From an uncultured Ruminococcus sp. (lineage in GTDB: Bacteria; Bacillota; Clostridia; Oscillospirales; Ruminococcaceae), in the NCBI GenBank assembly GCA_947175005.1, contig CAMWLD010000134.1, positions 1 to 6,441 on the forward strand: DNA of 6,441 nt. Reading direction: 5' to 3'. The notes below the pieces were generated by a model that had not been told where the DNA came from, made no database searches, and worked only from the letters and a program-made list of their open reading frames with translations. The position numbers were made by a program, and so were the translations under genes. Positions 4,943-6,441 of the stretch are shown here, in pieces. Numbering within the stretch: position 1 is the stretch's first letter; each line of letters starts with the position of its first letter.

Positions 4943-5413
4943 GTGGAAATTATTGACTATTTTAAATCGGACAATCCCGATCACTGGCTTGCCGAGATTA
5001 AAAAAAGCGACTGGCGGGCGGCAGCATTTCTTGCAAATCTTATTGAGGAAAATTCCTTTCACGAGAACGTAGGCGAGGGTACACTGCTGCTTCTTACCGA
5101 GGGGGACAGTTTAGTTTCATTTCTGACGTTCGCAGAACGGGACTGCATTGATGATAATTCTCTGTATCCTTGGATAGGCTGTGTTTACACATTTCCCGAA
5201 TATCGGGGACACAGGAATGTGGGCAAGCTTATCCGCCGCTGTGAGGAAATTGCTGCGGAAAAAGGAATACCGCAAATATATCTCTGTACAGATCATATCG
5301 GACTGTACGAAAAATACGGTTTTTCATACATGGAAAACCGTATCGACCTTCTTGGCGAGGACAGCCGTATTTACCGAAAAAATATTTCCGAAAAGGATAA
5401 ACGAAATGCTTGA
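4943..5413 (+). CDS. GNAT family N-acetyltransferase
   Basis: A predicted acetyl-CoA-dependent acetyltransferase of 156 residues; the substrate is unknown. The GNAT fold is supported by a central strand (about 78-84, ending in VYTF), then the CoA pyrophosphate-binding motif PEYRGHRNVGKLI (85-97), a following helix (98-107), a strand IYLCTD (112-117) and the late GNAT motif GLYEKYGF (120-127). The motif is looser than the usual RGxGxG, with RGHRNVG in its place. The start is a GTG, chosen because AAGGAG (4931-4936) lies 6 nt upstream and no ATG fits. It sits 21 nt after the DUF896 stop and overlaps nspC by 8 nt, so co-expression is likely. Its place before a polyamine gene makes a polyamine or amine substrate conceivable, but nothing in the sequence shows this. 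Confidence 0.88.
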   Translation: MEIIDYFKSDNPDHWLAEIKKSDWRAAAFLANLIEENSFHENVGEGTLLLLTEGDSLVSFLTFAERDCIDDNSLYPWIGCVYTFPEYRGHRNVGKLIRRCEEIAAEKGIPQIYLCTDHIGLYEKYGFSYMENRIDLLGEDSRIYRKNISEKDKRNA

Positions 5414-6441
5414 TTTTGATATATCGGAGCTGCGTACGCCCTGCTATGCGGTGGACGAGCGGCTTATAAGGCGGAATATGGAAATACTTAAAAGTGTTTC
5501 CGATAGAACGGGCTGCAAAATTTTGCTGGCTCAAAAGGCTTTTTCAATGTACAGTCTTTACCCGATGATGAGTGAGTTTTTGGCGGGAACTGCCGCCAGC
5601 GGACTTTACGAAGCAAAGCTTGGATATGAGGAAATGCCGGGCAGGGAAGTCCATATTTACTCTCCCGCCTACCGCCCCGATGAATTTGAGGAGATCACCC
5701 GAATTTGCGGACACATTATTTTTAACAGCCCGAGGCAAAAGGAACGTTTTTACCCGCAGGTGGAAAAGGCGAGAAAGTCGGGCAGGGAAATAAGCGTGGG
5801 AATGAGGGTAAATCCCGAATATTCCGAGATCGAAACGGAAATTTACAACCCCTGCACCCCCCGTTCACGGCTGGGAGCGCATGAAAGCGAGTTGAATGAC
5901 ATTGGTCTGGAGGGTGTAGACGGTCTGCATTTTCACACCCTCTGCGAGCAGGACAGCGGCGCGCTGGAGCGGACTATCCCTCATTTTGAAAAAAGGTTCG
6001 GGCGCTATCTCAAAAATATGAAATGGCTCAACATGGGGGGCGGTCACCATATCACCCGTGAGGGCTATGACATAGACTGTCTTTGCAGAGTGATCGACCG
6101 CATTCGTGAAAAGTATGATATACAGGTCTACTTAGAGCCGGGAGAGGCTTGTGCCTTGCGGGCGGGCTTCCTAATTACGGAGGTTCTGGAGGTACGGAGT
6201 GCAGGAGGAAATAACCACGCCATAATCGACGCTTCGGCTGCCTGTCATATGCCCGACGTTACGGAAATGCCCTACCGTCCCGAAATAATCGGCAGCGGTA
6301 ATCCCAAAGAAAAGCCGTATACTTATATTATCGGCGCACCTACCTGCCTTGCGGGGGATATCATCGGTGAATATTCCTTTGACAAGCCCCTTTGCGAGGG
6401 TGACAGACTGGTGCTTACCGATATGGCGATCTACACCATGT
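5406..6441 (+). CDS. nspC: Carboxynorspermidine/carboxyspermidine decarboxylase, C-terminus cut by window end
   Basis: NspC is a PLP enzyme of the alanine racemase-fold decarboxylase group that converts carboxynorspermidine or carboxyspermidine to norspermidine or spermidine. The frame is open from the ATG at 5406 to the window end (345 complete codons), so roughly the last 30-50 residues are missing. Visible motifs are the PLP lysine in LAQKAFSMY (K44), GLHFHTLCEQ (173-182), the phosphate-binding glycine loop NMGGGHH (209-215), YLEPGEA (242-248) and the active-site cysteine region GAPTCLAGD (310-318, C314). These fit NspC better than diaminopimelate or ornithine decarboxylases. AAAGGA (5392-5397) lies 8 nt before the start, inside the end of the GNAT gene, and the start overlaps that gene by 8 nt. 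The partner dehydrogenase (Lys1/LYS9-like) is not in the window and may follow. Confidence 0.92.
   Translation, partial: MLDFDISELRTPCYAVDERLIRRNMEILKSVSDRTGCKILLAQKAFSMYSLYPMMSEFLAGTAASGLYEAKLGYEEMPGREVHIYSPAYRPDEFEEITRICGHIIFNSPRQKERFYPQVEKARKSGREISVGMRVNPEYSEIETEIYNPCTPRSRLGAHESELNDIGLEGVDGLHFHTLCEQDSGALERTIPHFEKRFGRYLKNMKWLNMGGGHHITREGYDIDCLCRVIDRIREKYDIQVYLEPGEACALRAGFLITEVLEVRSAGGNNHAIIDASAACHMPDVTEMPYRPEIIGSGNPKEKPYTYIIGAPTCLAGDIIGEYSFDKPLCEGDRLVLTDMAIYTM

Overview
The window reads as a chromosomal housekeeping segment of a low-to-mid GC Gram-positive bacterium. It is most likely a gut or rumen Clostridia member of the Ruminococcus/Oscillospiraceae type. This rests on AGGAGG-like ribosome binding sites, sigma-A-type promoters with TGn extended -10 boxes, and the gene set: a TtcA-like PP-loop enzyme, BirA with a helix-turn-helix, TmcAL (YlbM), a DUF896/YnzC protein and NspC. 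The genus is inference from gene content and was not tested. No phage, transposase, CRISPR array, rRNA or tRNA gene is visible.

Layout. Positions 1-228 hold no convincing gene but contain several pairs of short direct repeats. A TtcA-family tRNA thiolation enzyme follows (229-1056, +). Then comes a 479-bp AT-rich gap (1057-1535) with the window's most unusual regulatory signal: TTAA-type hexamers at an exact 11-bp period, running into a TATAAT. Downstream of it lie a conventional promoter and a small structured leader before birA (1536-2534, +). A strong nested-hairpin terminator (2544-2604) separates birA from the convergent ridA (2638-3015, -). A 338-bp divergent intergenic region (3016-3353) carries a well-formed promoter in each direction and an imperfect dyad between them. 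The final block (3354-6441, +) looks like one operon: tmcAL, a 58-residue DUF896 protein, a GNAT acetyltransferase and nspC, joined by a 4-nt overlap, a 21-nt gap and an 8-nt overlap. nspC is cut off by the window end.

How the genes relate. TtcA-like and TmcAL both modify tRNA (C32 thiolation and elongator tRNA-Met C34 acetylation in characterised relatives). BirA attaches biotin to carboxylases and probably also represses biotin genes. RidA removes reactive enamine/imine intermediates made by PLP enzymes. NspC makes norspermidine or spermidine from a carboxylated precursor, so the carboxy(nor)spermidine dehydrogenase partner may lie beyond the window end or elsewhere in the genome.

I found no clearly new multi-gene system. 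The best leads are regulatory: the phased TTAA array, the tandem duplication that supplies a ribosome binding site between two operon genes, and the structured birA leader.
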